Positions 1 through 5,197 of a stretch of 5,197 bases of DNA are shown here, in pieces. The stretch is from assembly GCA_018658605.1 (NCBI GenBank), contig JABHUV010000095.1:1-5197 (forward strand), in the 5' to 3' direction. The notes below the pieces were generated by a model that was not told the origin of the DNA, searched no databases, and was given only the letters and a program-made list of their open reading frames with translations. Origin of the DNA: Planctomycetaceae bacterium. GTDB lineage: Bacteria; Planctomycetota; Planctomycetia; Pirellulales; Pirellulaceae. Positions within the stretch are counted from its first letter, which is position 1. Each line of letters begins with the position of its first letter. Both the position numbers and the translations under genes were made by a program.

Positions 1-2181
1 GCGATGTCTAAACGCTCTTGATTCCAAGTGATGAACACCTTCAGAAAGTTTGGTTGCGTCAATCGTCTGTAGGAATTCACCATCTCCGCGTGATCCCCCA
101 ATTCCACCGGGGCCAATCAGCGGACTGGATTTATCGGCAAATGTTTCGAACCCGTAACTGACGTCCCCGGGCGTAACAAAATCAACGACCCCGTTTCCGT
201 TGATGTCGAGACCACCGTCAAGTTTGAGTAAAGCGTGATCTCCATCGGCAAAGACATCACGCAGACTGTCAAGTCCGAGAAGACGAACTTCGTTGGTGAG
301 CAAACGTGCTTGGAATGAATTGGAGGTAACCACATGCAGGTCGCTTAACCTTGTTTTGCCGTTATCCAAATCATTGGCCGCTGGAATGGACCCAGCGAGA
401 ACGGAGTTAGCGCCGACAATCTGTAAACCGGCAGTGGATTGAGGTCCCGATAACCCGTAAATGACGTAACCGTTTCCATGGAATTCATTGTTGGCGTTTT
501 TGTTTCGCGGAATTCGTAAATTAATGCTTTGCGAGTTTGATACAGTGAGGACCTCAGGTATGTCGTTAAAGGGGTCAACCAAAGCACTGGCAGCGTTGCC
601 GGTTAATTCGATTAGGTGCGTGCCTGGCGCTAGCGCAACTTGTACGGTTCGTTGATCAAATCCAGCATCGCCTCGATTCGACAGGCCGGTAATGGAAGAG
701 CTAAGCCGTTCAAAAGCAAAAATCCCCTCGTCGTCAATCCAGCGTTCCTGATAATGACCTCGGCCATGCGTGTTGCGTATATCGACGAGTGTTTCGATAG
801 CGTCGCCATAAACTCCACCAAGCGCGTCGCCTCTGCCGTCCTTGGGGAAGTTCCGATCCTGGCCGAATTGTTGGCCGTTGAAATAAACGACAGCGTTGCC
901 GGGTTGCATTAACATGTAGGCGTAGGCGACGTTATTGAGGGCGGCAGGCCCGTGCTCATCATGGCTCTGAACGAACATAACGCCAGCTGATCCGTTATGT
1001 AAACCATCGTCAGCCACATCCATAGAGGCATCGCGAATGTTTTGCCAAGCATTGGATTGTCCGGGTGACGCAAGGTTCTGACGCATTGCGAAGAATAGAC
1101 TAAAATCCAAAGCGTCCCGGTTTCCGCCAATACGGCCGATGTCGTTCGCATCGATGTCTTTTTTGACGAAAGAAAGCAAATGCGTGGTATCTCCAGTGAA
1201 GGCTTCGCTATAACTGAAAACGTGTTGAGGTGATCCGTCGAGTAATGGGCGGGGGTTAGAACGATAGACGGCACGATCTACAAAATCCATCACGAAGGGT
1301 TCGACATGCTTGGCCGCATCAATACGAAACCCGTCAACACCGATGTCTTGTACCATCCACTGCATGTAACGCATCAAATATCCCATGGCGTTTTCGGCGA
1401 TTGGGTCACCACAGCCGCCGCAGTCTGGGATAAACGGAAACACGGCAATGTCGGATTCGCCGGTGGTGGGGTCAAATAGCATTATCGGACTGGCGTCGCG
1501 ATCTGGATAGTATCGTCTATTATTAGGAGTCGGAACGTTGGCTAGTCGACCAGCGGCATCTTTGGTGTCCCCCGCAGGAATGTTCTGAGGGTTGTCGGCT
1601 TCAACGGGATGCCTAATCATTTGATGGTTCTTGCTATGATTGATGTCAACCAAACCAGCGAGACGACCTTTGATGTCGCCCGATTCGAAAGCGCCATGAA
1701 AATCGCCGTCGATGTCGTTACCAAGTGTAATTGCTAGTCCGGGATAGCCGCCGGACAAGGTGAATCCAGTTGTGCTCGTATCGGAAAATCCGGTGTGATT
1801 GAGGATAGTGTCTACGTGCAGGTTTAGGCCAGCACGGTGTAGTTCGTCTGCAACGGATTCAAGACCGGTGCGTGTGCCATAGAGTGTGGGCTTGCGAGGG
1901 CGACCTAAATCAAAACGATCGTATACGTCGTAGCCAACCGAGAAATCGCTCATGTCGGCTCGGCCTGGGGGGGGAAGCCATACGGATCCATAACCCGCCG
2001 AAAACAGATCGGGCATCCGATCTTCAATGACGCCATAATCCGCTTCAAACCATTGCAATATTGCTGGCGCCGAAGCGTCGAGTAGGCGGCGTGGTTCAAG
2101 TGGGTCTAACACCAGAAATCGCGACCGTTGACTTGGTTTGCGTTTTGATGTTGTTTTCCGAAATAGATCAGAAAATGGCAT
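1..2181 (-). CDS. GH13 alpha-amylase-family glycoside hydrolase with N-terminal LEPR-XLL motif, 3' end outside window
   Basis: Reading from ATG 2181, the frame stays open for all 727 codons to the window edge, so the C-terminus is missing. All GH13 signature regions are present: region I HVDTILNH (D124, N128, H129), region V LVDIN (D179), region II GFRIDAAKH (R286, nucleophile D288, H292), region III YSEAF (acid/base E326) and region IV QSHDE (H407, D408). The catalytic triad D288/E326/D408 is complete, so the enzyme should act on alpha-glucosidic bonds of starch- or glycogen-like glucans; exact specificity cannot be read. The barrel ends near residue 490. A beta-type domain C follows, then an extra C-terminal region with an EF-hand-like DINGNGVVD loop (659-667). 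There is no ordinary Sec signal; a basic N-terminus leads into LEPRRLL (28-34). No Shine-Dalgarno precedes the ATG, and no upstream in-frame start was seen close by. Confidence 0.93.
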   Translation of the reverse strand, partial: MPFSDLFRKTTSKRKPSQRSRFLVLDPLEPRRLLDASAPAILQWFEADYGVIEDRMPDLFSAGYGSVWLPPPGRADMSDFSVGYDVYDRFDLGRPRKPTLYGTRTGLESVADELHRAGLNLHVDTILNHTGFSDTSTTGFTLSGGYPGLAITLGNDIDGDFHGAFESGDIKGRLAGLVDINHSKNHQMIRHPVEADNPQNIPAGDTKDAAGRLANVPTPNNRRYYPDRDASPIMLFDPTTGESDIAVFPFIPDCGGCGDPIAENAMGYLMRYMQWMVQDIGVDGFRIDAAKHVEPFVMDFVDRAVYRSNPRPLLDGSPQHVFSYSEAFTGDTTHLLSFVKKDIDANDIGRIGGNRDALDFSLFFAMRQNLASPGQSNAWQNIRDASMDVADDGLHNGSAGVMFVQSHDEHGPAALNNVAYAYMLMQPGNAVVYFNGQQFGQDRNFPKDGRGDALGGVYGDAIETLVDIRNTHGRGHYQERWIDDEGIFAFERLSSSITGLSNRGDAGFDQRTVQVALAPGTHLIELTGNAASALVDPFNDIPEVLTVSNSQSINLRIPRNKNANNEFHGNGYVIYGLSGPQSTAGLQIVGANSVLAGSIPAANDLDNGKTRLSDLHVVTSNSFQARLLTNEVRLLGLDSLRDVFADGDHALLKLDGGLDINGNGVVDFVTPGDVSYGFETFADKSSPLIGPGGIGGSRGDGEFLQTIDATKLSEGVHHLESRAFRHR
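2080..2100 (-). other. LEPR-XLL motif codons in the amylase N-terminus
   Basis: Codons 28-34 read LEPRRLL, preceded by a basic stretch rich in Arg and Lys (residues 8-21) and followed by DASAPA. The consensus is Leu-Glu-Pro-Arg-x-Leu-Leu near the N-terminus. This domain is known mainly from large surface or secreted proteins of Planctomycetes and is thought to be related to export or sorting; the mechanism is not established. It supports both the chosen start (ATG 2181) and the taxonomic assignment. Confidence 0.85.
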
Positions 2182-2432
2182 AGGATACTCGAATACAACG
2201 ATAGTGAGGATACGCCAATATAACCTACACTAATGCGAAATTGTAGAGTTAAACAAATTTGCTAGACGATCTTCAATGATTTGCATTTGTGCACTGCCAA
2301 GCGCAAGAGGTGAAAAGCAGATAGTAAAGGGTGTTGTTATCGGCAAACGCGGGTGGTTTTTCAACGCTAGTCCTGATAATCTTAAATTTACGTCTTATTT
2401 ATCACGATCACGTTGTTTAAATAATAAAACGC
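2182..2432. other. divergent intergenic region without a gene
   Basis: This 251-base stretch separates the minus-strand amylase from the plus-strand DUF4190 gene, so it must carry promoters for both directions. It is AT-rich at both ends. I see GATAAT at 2375-2380 as a weak plus-strand -10 candidate without a convincing -35, and a small palindrome CAAATTTG at 2254-2261. No convincing terminator, tRNA, riboswitch or further coding frame was found. Confidence 0.6.
2217..2222 (-). promoter_or_regulatory. possible -10 box of the amylase gene
   Basis: On the minus strand the sequence reads TATATT, five of six bases of the sigma-70 -10 consensus, 35 bases upstream of the amylase ATG. No good -35 hexamer lies at 16-18 bases spacing, so this is only a candidate. 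Confidence 0.22.
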
Positions 2433-2765
2433 ATGAGTAAGATTCCCTCTGACAACCCATATCAACAACCCGATACCTACGTGGTTCCGCAAGCGATGAT
2501 GGGATCCCGCAAAGATCAAACGCTAGCAATTATTTCGCTGGTTACAGGGATTTTGTCAATCTCGTTTAACTGTTTATGCTTTGTTTCGATTCCTTGTTCG
2601 TTAGTTGCTGTTATCACCGGATTGTTGGGAATGCAAAAAGTCTCCAAAGGTACAGGAGAAGGGTACGGCATGGCGTTAACGGGGGTCATTTTAGGTGGTA
2701 GCACGCTACTTACAGGGGCGGCCTTTTTCGGATACGTATTTTTCAACGCGCAGAGTATAAATTAA
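2433..2765 (+). CDS. small DUF4190-like membrane protein
   Basis: A 110-residue protein with a polar N-terminus rich in Pro and Gln (NPYQQP, residues 8-13), followed by hydrophobic segments at about 31-68 (LAIISLVTGILSI onward, with a possible break around the Cys/Pro-rich 47-55) and about 80-104 (MALTGVILGG onward). The two blocks are joined by a short basic linker, QKVSKGTGEG. This order, with LAIISLVTGI, the glycine-rich GLLGMQKV and GVILGG, matches the DUF4190 pattern of small integral membrane proteins of unknown function. The start is the first ATG of the frame. No Shine-Dalgarno precedes it; the upstream sequence is A/T-rich. It ends 22 bases before the phosphoesterase gene, suggesting co-transcription. 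No function can be assigned. Confidence 0.8.
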   Translation: MSKIPSDNPYQQPDTYVVPQAMMGSRKDQTLAIISLVTGILSISFNCLCFVSIPCSLVAVITGLLGMQKVSKGTGEGYGMALTGVILGGSTLLTGAAFFGYVFFNAQSIN

Positions 2766-2769
2766 GTTT

Positions 2770-2775
2770 AGGAGG
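2770..2775 (+). promoter_or_regulatory. Shine-Dalgarno of the metallophosphoesterase gene
   Basis: AGGAGG is a perfect anti-16S match located 12 bases before ATG 2788. That spacing is longer than usual, but no alternative in-frame start lies nearer, so it supports ATG 2788. Confidence 0.7.
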
Positions 2776-2787
2776 CGCCGTACTGAT

Positions 2788-3690
2788 ATGAGGGAGGCAA
2801 CAAGAACGCGGCGCGAAGCGTTAAGCGTTATTGCAGGCGGGGCGACTTTGGTATTCTCCCCCGCCTGCCTCGCCAATTCTAAACGTCCGTTGTCAAAATT
2901 GAAATTCCTTGTAACGAGTGATACGCATTTAGGACATAAGAATTCGACCGCTGCCGAAAAACGGTGGATTCAAACGGCGGCGGAATTGAAGTCGGCAACG
3001 GGTGACGTTGTGCTTCATTTAGGAGACATCGTGGATGGCGGACGAGAGGAACAGTATCCGGTTTATTTGCGAGAACGAAAAAAAATTGGAAAACCAGTCT
3101 ATGAGATTCCTGGTAATCACGATCCGTTAAACTTGTTTCGCAAACATATTCGAAAACAGGTTGATGTATCCGTCGATCATGAGTGGTTGAAGTTTGTCTT
3201 AGTTAGTAACGCCCGCACTGATTCGCACGACGGTTTTTTTACCGACGAACAGCTTCAATGGATTGAGTCGCAGTGTATCGCTGCGAGCATGCAAGAGCGG
3301 TATGTGATGTTATGTTTGCACGTACCTGTTCACTCCAATAGTCACCCTGACCGTGGATGGTATGTGAAACCGGAGAATGGACAGCGAGAATTATATGATA
3401 TTATTGAGCGTCACAAGCAGCGCATGGTAGCGATGATGCATGGGCATTTTCATAACGGGATTCGCGGCTGGAACGACGACGGTGGAATTCATGAGATTTG
3501 TATGCCTTCCGTATTGTACAATTTAGATCGCGGCCTCGAAAAGCAAAAAGCACCAGGTTACAATCCATTAGAATTCAGGCCAGGTTATACAATGGTTACG
3601 ATTGACAAAGGATTGATGACGCTCGACTATAAACCATTGGGCGCTGACGTGTCGATTGACAAACAGTGCCGATTGGAACGGGATGGATAA
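2788..3690 (+). CDS. Tat-exported calcineurin-like metallophosphoesterase
   Basis: A 300-residue protein. The N-terminus TRTRREALSVIAGG (residues 5-18) has a twin-arginine (R8, R9) followed by a hydrophobic stretch ending near PACLA (25-29), the layout of a Tat signal peptide. The metallophosphoesterase motifs follow in order: D45-x-H47 in SDTHLGH, G79-D80 in GDIVDGG, G109-N-H-D112, H178 in LHVPVH, and H220/H222 in GHFH. These are the ligands of a dinuclear metal centre that hydrolyses phosphomono- or diesters. The class III cyclic-nucleotide phosphodiesterase-like branch fits best, but the substrate cannot be read from sequence. The protein is predicted to be folded in the cytoplasm and exported to the periplasm. 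It is the second gene of a probable operon, 22 bases after the DUF4190 gene and 42 bases before the thioredoxin-fold gene. Confidence 0.9.
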   Translation: MREATRTRREALSVIAGGATLVFSPACLANSKRPLSKLKFLVTSDTHLGHKNSTAAEKRWIQTAAELKSATGDVVLHLGDIVDGGREEQYPVYLRERKKIGKPVYEIPGNHDPLNLFRKHIRKQVDVSVDHEWLKFVLVSNARTDSHDGFFTDEQLQWIESQCIAASMQERYVMLCLHVPVHSNSHPDRGWYVKPENGQRELYDIIERHKQRMVAMMHGHFHNGIRGWNDDGGIHEICMPSVLYNLDRGLEKQKAPGYNPLEFRPGYTMVTIDKGLMTLDYKPLGADVSIDKQCRLERDG

Positions 3691-3721
3691 GATGTTAATT
3701 CGGTAAAGCCAACAACTAAAC

Positions 3722-3727
3722 AGGGAG
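3722..3727 (+). promoter_or_regulatory. Shine-Dalgarno that fixes the TTG start of the thioredoxin-fold gene
   Basis: AGGGAG lies 5 bases before TTG 3733. No ATG or GTG is available at that spacing in this frame. The TTG start gives a clean signal peptide, so this site decides that the gene begins at 3733, upstream of the in-frame TGA. Confidence 0.75.
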
Positions 3728-3732
3728 CAGTT

Positions 3733-4668
3733 TTGAATATACGAAAATTATCAATAGCATTGGTGTTGGGATTACTTCACAGCGGTGTAAGTGGTGCAGC
3801 GCCCACGTTGGAGCAGGCCCAGCAGATATCTGCGAGAAGTGGACGACCTATCCTAGTTATGGCGGGCGCGGACACGTGACCGTCTTGTCGCGTCCTGGAG
3901 AAGCGATTGGCAACCGATCGTAGTCTCACAGGACTGGTGGCGCAGTTTGTGCCGTTGAAAATCAATACATCATCTCCAGACTGGCGAACGATCAGCAGGA
4001 AATATCCGACTCCAGGAAACACGATTCCGGTGGTCTATGTAATCCGCGCTGATGGCGAAAAGATATTTGCGGAGCGAAGTTCGTTGTCCGGTGATAAGTT
4101 GCCGTTTGTGTTGCGGAGATCGTTGCAGAACGCCGGTGGTATTTTGAGTGACGTGCAAGCGCAATCGGTAATCAAGGCAGTGGCTGTTGCCAAGCAATCG
4201 CTTGGAAATGGCGACGTGTACTCCGCAGTACGGGCAATGAGACCGTTAGCTAAATTGGGCACACTGGGGAATCTTCAAAGTTATGCTAAACCAATACTGG
4301 ACGCTAACGCAGTCGTCGGGGACATTTTGAAACAAGCGGACACAGATCGAAAGGAAATTGAATCTAACTTGCTGTCACCAGAGACGGCGGTGCGCGGGAC
4401 AGCAGGTTTGTTCTCGGCGATGCGAACCTATTCAATCTTCCCAACGGTCAAAAGACAATTTGGTGTAGTGCACCGCAGCGCCTCGGGAAATGACGAATTA
4501 CTTGATGCGATGGCGCACGGTAAGGCGATTGATAAAGCGATGGCTCTAAGCACATTGCCTGGTGGTGGGAGCAAGGCAATCTTGGAGCTTGAGCGTTTGG
4601 CAGCAATGTACCAAGAGACGACGACTCAAGCTTTGATTGAGGAAAAGATTGCGAGTTTGATGCAGTAG
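3733..4668 (+). CDS. candidate selenoprotein: exported thioredoxin-fold protein with UxxC active site (in-frame TGA at 3877-3879)
   Basis: Read through one TGA, this gene encodes 311 residues. Residues 1-22 form a Sec signal peptide (basic MNIRK, hydrophobic core LSIALVLGLL, small residues VSGA). A thioredoxin-like domain follows: helix (LEQAQQISARSG), beta strand PILVMAGAD, then T48-U49-P50-S51-C52-R53 and VLEKRL. The second half carries VPLKI, and I98-P99-VVYVI, where P99 fits the conserved cis-proline, then a DGE turn. The TGA sits exactly at the first cysteine of CxxC, and C52 is the only cysteine in the protein. Residues from about 138 to 311 are mostly helical, without a recognised family. 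The likely role is thiol/disulfide or peroxide redox chemistry in the periplasm; the partner is unknown. T48 replaces the usual Trp. Alternatives are a nonsense-mutated pseudogene or a sequencing error. Starting at TTG 3907 would remove the signal peptide and active site, so I reject that start. Confidence 0.75.
3877..3879 (+). other. in-frame TGA, probable selenocysteine codon (Sec49)
   Basis: This is the only stop codon between the TTG start at 3733 and the TAG at 4666-4668. Both flanks align to one thioredoxin fold without a frameshift, and the codon occupies the catalytic cysteine position, followed by P-S-C. The confirmed plus-strand genes in the window end in TAA or TAG, and their tryptophans are TGG, so a general TGA=Trp code is unlikely. 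Confidence 0.7.
3884..3910 (+). promoter_or_regulatory. candidate bacterial SECIS stem-loop inside the coding region
   Basis: Pairs by eye: C3884-G3910, U3885-G3909, a U-U mismatch, G3887-U3907, then 3888-3891 (UCGC) with 3903-3906 (GCGA), a G-A mismatch (3892/3902), U3893-A3901 and C3894-G3900. These close a five-base loop CUGGA. The loop begins 15 bases after the TGA and contains GG, resembling the position and guanine content of the E. coli fdhF SECIS loop (AGGUCU) that binds SelB. There are nine pairs, two of them wobble. It has not been folded computationally, and it competes with the hairpin at 3904-3920. Confidence 0.45.
3904..3920 (+). repeat. inverted repeat / hairpin overlapping the SECIS candidate
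   Basis: CGATTGG and CCGATCG form a seven-pair stem (one U-G wobble) around a three-base CAA loop; G3903-U3921 can add a wobble pair. The loop begins 31 bases after the TGA. It lacks an apical G, so it looks less like a classical SECIS than 3884-3910, but the stem is more regular. Confidence 0.45.
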
Positions 4669-4923
4669 GTGGCGTTCCAGTGCGGCCAATATGGATCAAA
4701 TATTGTCAACCTACGGGTCATCGTGAATTGTGTTCGCGCGGGTATCCGCGAAAAATCCCTCAGTGATCTTGGTAATCGGGATATCGCAGGCGTACCTCGC
4801 AATCTTTGTAGGATGGTTGCTAGGAATAGAAGTCATCACTCAACGAGGCCAAAATCGCCCGGCTGACTGGCAAAAAATCCCTTGGAGTTGCCGCTTGTTG
4901 AGTCCGTTGAAGTCCCGGATGAA
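4669..4923 (+). other. stretch between the thioredoxin-fold gene and the NirD-like gene, weakly coding
   Basis: This region of 255 bases has no confident gene. Two frames are open over much of it. The frame from GTG 4669 to TGA 4866 gives a 65-residue basic product with no recognisable features. The other frame holds a convincing transmembrane segment and is listed separately. A GC-rich hairpin sits at 4733-4752. No terminator with a T-run was seen. Confidence 0.5.
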
Positions 4924-4936
4924 ATGTCTTGGGTGA
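4730..4936 (+). CDS. possible small single-pass membrane protein
   Basis: A frame of 68 codons from GTG 4730 has a strong hydrophobic segment (ILVIGISQAYLAIFVGWLLGI, about residues 13-33) followed by a charged tail. It overlaps the NirD-like start by 13 bases. No Shine-Dalgarno precedes the GTG. The frame extends upstream to ATG 4691 only by crossing a TGA at 4724-4726. The hydrophobic segment argues for real coding; the lack of a ribosome site and of any recognised family argues against. It could also be the displaced N-terminus of the NirD-like protein, since an A6 tract (4872-4877) separates the two frames. Confidence 0.3.
   Translation: MFARVSAKNPSVILVIGISQAYLAIFVGWLLGIEVITQRGQNRPADWQKIPWSCRLLSPLKSRMKCLG
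4733..4752 (+). repeat. GC-rich hairpin just after an in-frame TGA
   Basis: TTCGCG (4733-4738) pairs perfectly with CGCGAA (4747-4752), leaving an eight-base loop CGGGTATC. An alternative register pairs CGCGG with CCGCG around GTAT. It begins seven bases after the TGA at 4724-4726. It is followed by A residues, not T residues, so it is not a plus-strand intrinsic terminator. Confidence 0.45.
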
Positions 4937-5197
4937 CGGTGGGTAAGACATGGGACTTTCCAGTGGATGCCGGAGCGGTGGTTAAATATGGTGATATGCA
5001 GCTTGCGATCTTTCAGTCAGCCGAGGGTGACCAATGGTATGCATGTCAAAACATGTGTCCGCACAAGCGTTCATTCGTTTTGTCACGAGGTATTCTCGGT
5101 GATCAAAATGGCGCTGCCAAGATCGCTTGTCCATTACACAAAAAAACCTTCAGTTTGGAGACGGGCGAATCGATGCAGCAAGAGGATTATTCGATCA
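4924..5197 (+). CDS. nirD: NirD-like Rieske [2Fe-2S] protein, nitrite reductase small subunit family, 3' end outside window
   Basis: Ninety-one codons are visible from ATG 4924. After MSWVTVGKTWDFP comes a Rieske-type beta domain with cluster ligands C45-P-H47 (in NMCPHKRSFVLSRGILGD) and C69-P-L-H72 (in ACPLHKKTFSLETGE). The SFVLSRGILGD...ACPLHKKTFSLETGE signature is characteristic of NirD, the small subunit of assimilatory NAD(P)H nitrite reductase, which reduces nitrite to ammonium with NirB in the cytoplasm. NirB is not in the window. Both Cys-His pairs are present, so a [2Fe-2S] cluster should bind, unlike E. coli NirD, which lacks the ligands. The frame is open upstream to a TGA at 4864-4866, so starts at TTG 4882 or 4888 are possible; none has a good Shine-Dalgarno. 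A generic Rieske ferredoxin is the alternative. Confidence 0.85.
   Translation, partial: MSWVTVGKTWDFPVDAGAVVKYGDMQLAIFQSAEGDQWYACQNMCPHKRSFVLSRGILGDQNGAAKIACPLHKKTFSLETGESMQQEDYSI

Noticed and set aside
640..912. Plus-strand open frame of 90 codons opposite the amylase gene
   Set aside because: It lies fully antisense to the GH13 coding sequence, whose catalytic motifs establish the real frame; it shows no recognisable protein features. The short minus-strand frames in 117-1274 are likewise shadows of the amylase.
2018..2279. 13-base direct repeat CGATCTTCAATGA at 2018-2030 and 2267-2279
   Set aside because: One repeat of this length in a 5 kb window is within what chance can give, one copy is in coding sequence, and no further copies were seen.
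3877..3879. TGA read as tryptophan through an alternative genetic code
   Set aside because: All tryptophans I translated in the amylase, phosphoesterase and NirD-like genes are TGG, and no other confident gene contains an internal TGA. The Sec reading at a catalytic cysteine position explains the site better.
3969..4262. Minus-strand open frames opposite the thioredoxin-fold gene
   Set aside because: They are antisense shadows with irregular composition and no recognisable start signals, while the plus-strand frame has a coherent fold.
3907..4668. A 253-residue gene starting at TTG 3907
   Set aside because: It would begin inside the thioredoxin active-site helix, after the second cysteine, with no signal peptide and no ribosome site. 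The frame extends naturally upstream through TGA 3877 to a ribosome site and TTG 3733.
4733..4752. Intrinsic terminator for the plus-strand operon
   Set aside because: The stem is followed by A residues rather than a T-run on the plus strand, and it lies 65 bases after the stop codon within an open hydrophobic frame.
4669..4866. A 65-residue protein from GTG 4669
   Set aside because: The product is basic and featureless, directly abuts the previous stop without its own ribosome site, and is the shadow of the more protein-like hydrophobic frame.

Overview
The window looks like chromosomal DNA from a planctomycete, probably of the Pirellula/Rhodopirellula type. The best clue is an N-terminal LEPRRLL motif (LEPR-XLL domain) on a secreted-type glycosidase; this short motif is typical of large exported proteins of Planctomycetes. 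A DUF4190-type small membrane protein, a Tat-exported metallophosphoesterase, moderate base composition, and a mix of genes with and without Shine-Dalgarno sequences are compatible with that assignment. It is an inference, because there is no rRNA or other marker gene.

Layout. Positions 1-2181 (minus strand) hold the first 727 codons of a GH13 alpha-amylase-family protein whose 3' end lies outside the window. A divergent intergenic region (2182-2432) follows. All remaining genes are on the plus strand: a DUF4190-like membrane protein (2433-2765), a Tat-signal metallophosphoesterase (2788-3690), a secreted thioredoxin-fold protein (3733-4668), a poorly coding stretch with one possible small membrane protein (4669-4923), and the start of a NirD-like Rieske protein (4924 to the window end). 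The gaps of 22 and 42 bases between the first three plus-strand genes suggest one transcription unit.

The main discovery is the thioredoxin-fold gene. A plain ORF reading gives only a 253-residue fragment starting at TTG 3907. However, an intact frame with a good ribosome binding site (AGGGAG) and a TTG start at 3733 encodes a signal peptide and the first half of a thioredoxin fold. It then meets a single in-frame TGA (3877-3879) exactly where the first cysteine of the CxxC active site belongs, reading A-D-T-U-P-S-C-R. The second cysteine (C52) is retained and is the only cysteine in the protein. A stem-loop with GG in its apical loop starts a few bases after the TGA, in the place expected for a bacterial SECIS element. 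I read this as a probable exported selenoprotein with a UxxC redox centre, fused to a helical C-terminal domain I cannot name. No selenocysteine machinery (selA, selB, selC, selD) is in the window, so the claim needs the rest of the genome and homologues.

The genes do not form an obvious single pathway. The amylase is a separate divergent unit. The DUF4190, phosphoesterase and selenoprotein genes all encode envelope or exported proteins. The NirD-like gene may begin a nitrite or nitrate assimilation unit continuing to the right.
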